NCBI GenBank assembly: GCA_002352285.1
Contig: DEIC01000024.1
Span: 7,666-25,519 of the forward strand
DNA length: 17,854 bases
From: Alphaproteobacteria bacterium UBA2784
GTDB taxonomy: Bacteria; Pseudomonadota; Alphaproteobacteria; Micropepsales; Micropepsaceae
Direction of reading: 5' to 3'
Shown: positions 15,563-17,854 of the stretch, one piece after another
How positions within the stretch are numbered: the stretch's first letter is position 1
Layout of the letters: every line of letters starts with the position of its first letter
Translations under genes and position numbers: made by a program
Notes under the pieces: model-generated
What the model saw: the letters and a program-made list of their open reading frames with translations, nothing else
What the model was told of the DNA's origin: nothing
Databases searched by the model: none

Positions 15563-17179
15563 CTACTCCGCCGCCTTTGACACACCCGGCGCTGCGGCCC
15601 GCACTTCGGGCGTCACGTGCGTCTCGAACTTTTCAAAATTCTTGACGAACATGGAAACCAGCTTTCCCGCCTGTGCGTCATAGGCGCCCTTGTCGCCCCA
15701 GGTCTCGCGCGGATTGAGGATGCGCGGCTCGACGCCCGGCACGCTGACCGGCACCTGGAAACCGAACCACGGATCAACGCGCATTTCGGCGCGCGCAAGG
15801 CTGCCATCCAGCGCAGCGTTGAGAAGCGCGCGCGTTGCCTTGATCGGCATGCGCGTGCCCTGGCCATAGGCGCCACCGGTCCAGCCCGTGTTCACCAGCC
15901 AGCAATTCACCTTGTGCTCGGCGATCAGGTCCTTGAGGAGATTGCCATAGACCGAAGGATGGCGCGGCATGAACGGCGCACCAAAGCAGGTCGAGAAGGT
16001 CGGCTGCGGCTCCTTGCCCAGACCCTTTTCGGTGCCCGCCACCTTGGCGGTAAAGCCGGAGAGGAAGTGATACATCGCCTGCGCGGGCGAAAGCTTGGCA
16101 ATCGGCGGCAGCACGCCAAACGCATCCGCCGTCAGCATGATGACGTTTGATGGATGGCCTGCACGGCCCGTGTCGGATGCATTGGGAATGAAGTCGATCG
16201 GATAGGCGCCGCGCGAATTTTCGGCAAGCGTTGCATCATCAAGGTCAAGCACGCGCGTCAGCGGATCCATCACCACATTTTCAAGCACCGTGCCGAAGCG
16301 CTTGGTGGTGGCATAGATCTCAGGCTCGGCCTCCGGCGACAGGCGGATCATTTTGGCATAGCAGCCGCCCTCGAAATTGAAGACGCCCGCTTCCGACCAG
16401 CCGTGCTCGTCATCGCCGATCAGCGTGCGCGACGCATCCGCAGACAGCGTTGTCTTGCCGGTGCCCGAGAGGCCGAAGAAGATCGCCGACTTGCCATCCT
16501 TGCCGACATTGGCCGAGCAATGCATCGGCATCACGCGCTTTTCCGGCAAAAGGAAATTGAGGATCGTAAAGACCGACTTCTTCATCTCGCCGGCATACGA
16601 CGTGCCGCCGATCAGGATCAGCTTCTTGGTGAAGTTGACGCCGATGACGGTCGGCGAAACGGTGCCATGACGTTTGGGGTCAGCCACAAAGCCCGGGAAG
16701 TCGATGATCGTGAACTCGGGCAGGAAGTTGGCAAGGGCCGAAGTTTCAGGCCGGATCAGAAGGTTGCGGATGAAAAGCGAGTGCCACGCATATTCGGTGA
16801 TGACACGCACTTTCACGCGATGGGTCAGATCAGCGCCGCCATAAAGGTCCTGCACGAAAAGATCACGGCCCTGCGCATAGGCGATGAAGGCCTCTTCCAG
16901 CGCATCAAAATGCGCGGGGCTCATGGGCTTGTTGTTGTCCCACCAGAGCGCGTTTTCGGTGAGCGCATCGCGCACCGTGAACTTGTCACCGGCGGAGCGG
17001 CCCGTGTGCTGTCCGGTCTTGACGACCAGCGGGCCGTCCTTGGCCAGCTCGCCTTCACCACGGCGGATCGCTTCCTGATAGAGCGCGGCAGGTCCAAGGT
17101 TCCATGCCGCCGACGCGATGTTGCGCAGGCCATGCAGCTGAAGCCCGTGGCTGGAAATGATCGTGCCCGTCTCTTTCAC
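15563..17179 (-). CDS. pckA: Phosphoenolpyruvate carboxykinase (ATP), GTG start
   Basis: The protein has 538 residues and converts oxaloacetate plus ATP to PEP plus CO2, the committing step of gluconeogenesis from TCA intermediates. Numbering is from the GTG. Visible are R61 in HTGRSAGDKF, GGTSYAGEMKKS (191-202, with Y195), H220 in MHCSAN, the P-loop GLSGTGKTTL (236-245, K242) and GDDEHGW (D256-D257). The frame is open to ATGs at 17233, 17260 and 17284. I choose GTG at 17179 because AAGGGAG lies seven bases upstream, and because the resulting 538 residues match the family's usual 535-540 with the N terminus aligning at ETGTIISSHGLQLHGL. It is divergent from chvI. In Agrobacterium, pckA lies beside chvI and its expression depends on ChvG/ChvI (recalled). 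An upstream CTCCCTT could mask the Shine-Dalgarno. Confidence 0.95.
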   Translation of the reverse strand: MKETGTIISSHGLQLHGLRNIASAAWNLGPAALYQEAIRRGEGELAKDGPLVVKTGQHTGRSAGDKFTVRDALTENALWWDNNKPMSPAHFDALEEAFIAYAQGRDLFVQDLYGGADLTHRVKVRVITEYAWHSLFIRNLLIRPETSALANFLPEFTIIDFPGFVADPKRHGTVSPTVIGVNFTKKLILIGGTSYAGEMKKSVFTILNFLLPEKRVMPMHCSANVGKDGKSAIFFGLSGTGKTTLSADASRTLIGDDEHGWSEAGVFNFEGGCYAKMIRLSPEAEPEIYATTKRFGTVLENVVMDPLTRVLDLDDATLAENSRGAYPIDFIPNASDTGRAGHPSNVIMLTADAFGVLPPIAKLSPAQAMYHFLSGFTAKVAGTEKGLGKEPQPTFSTCFGAPFMPRHPSVYGNLLKDLIAEHKVNCWLVNTGWTGGAYGQGTRMPIKATRALLNAALDGSLARAEMRVDPWFGFQVPVSVPGVEPRILNPRETWGDKGAYDAQAGKLVSMFVKNFEKFETHVTPEVRAAAPGVSKAAE

Positions 17180-17186
17180 GTGGATG

Positions 17187-17215
17187 CTCCCTTGAACAGA
17201 TGCCGCCAAAGGGAG
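17187..17215 (-). promoter_or_regulatory. pckA ribosome binding site with a complementary upstream arm
   Basis: On the - strand AAGGGAG (17193-17187) is the Shine-Dalgarno for the GTG start. CTCCCTT (17215-17209) lies 15 bases upstream and is its perfect 7-base complement. The pair can form a hairpin that hides the ribosome binding site, or simply be chance; no second structure is evident. Confidence 0.5.
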
Positions 17216-17446
17216 AGCGAGCCACGCATCCATGCGCGGAACATCTGCCCCACCCTTCATGCCGGAAAGGCGATCGGGCGCCATGCGTGCAGCGCCGCGT
17301 TCCCGCGTTCAATCCGGCAGAACCCCATAACTGCCCGAAGGCTGGCCGGTAATGCAAGCGCGGCAATCGGGAAGGCTTAAGCGGGGACGCGTCCGGGAAA
17401 GTGGCTTTAATCACTTGATTTTGCAGATTATTTCCTGACATCGTTT

Positions 17447-17496
17447 CTGCCACGGGTTCAATCGTGGCAGGCCGGGGCGACATCGGCCTTTCTTTT
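17447..17496 (+). terminator. Tandem stem-loops with T-tract upstream of chvI (attenuator or small-RNA terminator candidate)
   Basis: Hairpin 1 is CTGCCACG/CGTGGCAG (17447-17470), a perfect 8-bp stem with an 8-base loop. Hairpin 2 is AGGCCG/CGGCCT (17469-17489), 6 bp with a 9-base loop, followed at once by TTTCTTTT. Hairpin 2 shares A17469-G17470 with hairpin 1, so the two compete at their edge. The + strand orientation would stop transcripts started in the AT-richer patch just upstream, 120 bases before chvI. Confidence 0.5.
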
Positions 17497-17615
17497 GCCC
17501 CCGAATCTGTCAACGGTTGCGGCCAATTCCTGCGTGCCGCCAAGGCCTTGCCTCGTGCAAGGGCGGGGGCGCACTCTCTGTTTTCACTTATCTCCCAGAC
17601 GGGCTTGAGCGCTTC

Positions 17616-17854
17616 ATGCCGACCATTGCTCTCGTAGATGACGACCGCAACATCCTGACCTCGGTCTCGATTGCCCTCGAACAGGAGGGCTATCACGTGC
17701 GCACTTATAATGACGGCGCCTCCGCGCTGACGGCGCTTTCGGCAACGCCGCCCGATCTGGCGATCCTCGACATCAAGATGCCGCGCATGGATGGCATGGA
17801 GGTGCTGCGCCGCCTGCGCCAGAAGAGCGACCTGCCGGTCATCTTCCTCACCTC
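17616..17854 (+). CDS. chvI: Response regulator ChvI, N-terminal receiver domain (partial)
   Basis: The first 79 codons are present; the rest lies beyond the window. The start MPTIALVDDDRNILTSVSIA and the stretch DIKMPRMDGMEVLRRLRQKS, followed by DLPVIFLTS, are nearly diagnostic of ChvI. Receiver residues are the acidic pocket D8-D9-D10, phospho-acceptor D52, and T79. Family knowledge: ChvI is an OmpR-class transcription factor paired with the membrane kinase ChvG. It responds to acid and envelope stress and is held in check by ExoR in Rhizobiales. chvG should follow outside the window. It is divergent from pckA, a conserved pairing. No good Shine-Dalgarno is seen before the ATG; the leader carries tandem stem-loops. 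Confidence 0.95.
   Translation, partial: MPTIALVDDDRNILTSVSIALEQEGYHVRTYNDGASALTALSATPPDLAILDIKMPRMDGMEVLRRLRQKSDLPVIFLT

Larger units (their letters stand above)
17180..17615. other. Divergent pckA/chvI intergenic region
   Basis: These 436 bases hold no convincing gene. From the pckA side there is the SD and its complement (17187-17215), palindromes GCTTAAGC (17375-17382) and GGACGCGTCC (17385-17394), an AT-richer patch at 17405-17446 that may hold a promoter, and tandem stem-loops with a T-tract (17447-17496). The last stretch, 17497-17615, includes one GAATC (GANTC, a CcrM-type methylation site) at 17503-17507. No clear -35/-10 pair could be fixed for either gene. Confidence 0.6.

Noticed and set aside
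17180..17284. ATG starts of pckA at 17233, 17260 or 17284
   Set aside because: They add residues without family similarity. The GTG at 17179 has a well-placed AAGGGAG and gives the usual length.
16154..17380. 408-codon open frame on the + strand
   Set aside because: It is antisense to pckA, whose catalytic motifs are intact. Its composition is that of a shadow frame.
17055..17696. 213-codon frame on the - strand spanning the pckA/chvI gap
   Set aside because: It runs antisense through the start of chvI and out of frame through pckA, with no domain and no Shine-Dalgarno.

Overview
The window is chromosomal DNA from a GC-rich alphaproteobacterium. The family members point to Rhizobiales/Parvibaculales-like relatives. 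The ChvI start, the long-form AhcY, the ATP-type PckA, and the amgK-murU-addB-addA-trxA order are all typical of that class. No mobile element, phage gene, tRNA, rRNA or CRISPR array is visible. Coding density is high and the only gene-free stretch over 300 bases is the pckA/chvI divergent region.

Layout. Bases 1-7657 are read on the + strand: the tail of an AmgK-type sugar kinase, murU, addB, addA and trxA. Overlapping or near-touching ORFs couple the first four. trxA has its own good sigma-70-like promoter at the end of addA. Bases 7658-7821 separate this block from a convergent block and hold an interspersed palindromic repeat whose two arms carry compensatory base changes. On the - strand, in transcription order, come pckA (17179 to 15563), an unrecognised 569-residue protein, ahcY, a secreted M61-type zinc peptidase, and a multi-PAS DivL-like sensor protein ending at 7822. 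chvI starts divergently at 17616 and runs off the window.

Function. AmgK and MurU recycle cell-wall N-acetylmuramic acid to UDP-MurNAc. AddAB processes double-strand breaks for recombination. TrxA is a disulfide reductant. AhcY clears S-adenosylhomocysteine from methylation reactions. PckA is the gluconeogenic PEP-forming step, next to the acid/envelope-stress regulator ChvI, a pairing known from Rhizobiales. The sensor resembles DivL, a pseudokinase of the cell-cycle phosphorelay.

The most interesting observation is that the sensor has Asp (D587) at the phospho-accepting His position of the H-box, while its ATP-binding domain is intact. Other points are a GTG start for pckA whose Shine-Dalgarno can be paired away by an upstream CTCCCTT, a SahR-like palindrome before ahcY, a terminator that abuts the peptidase ribosome binding site, tandem stem-loops with a T-tract before chvI, and an uncharacterised 569-residue protein. 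I did not find a wholly new multi-gene system here.
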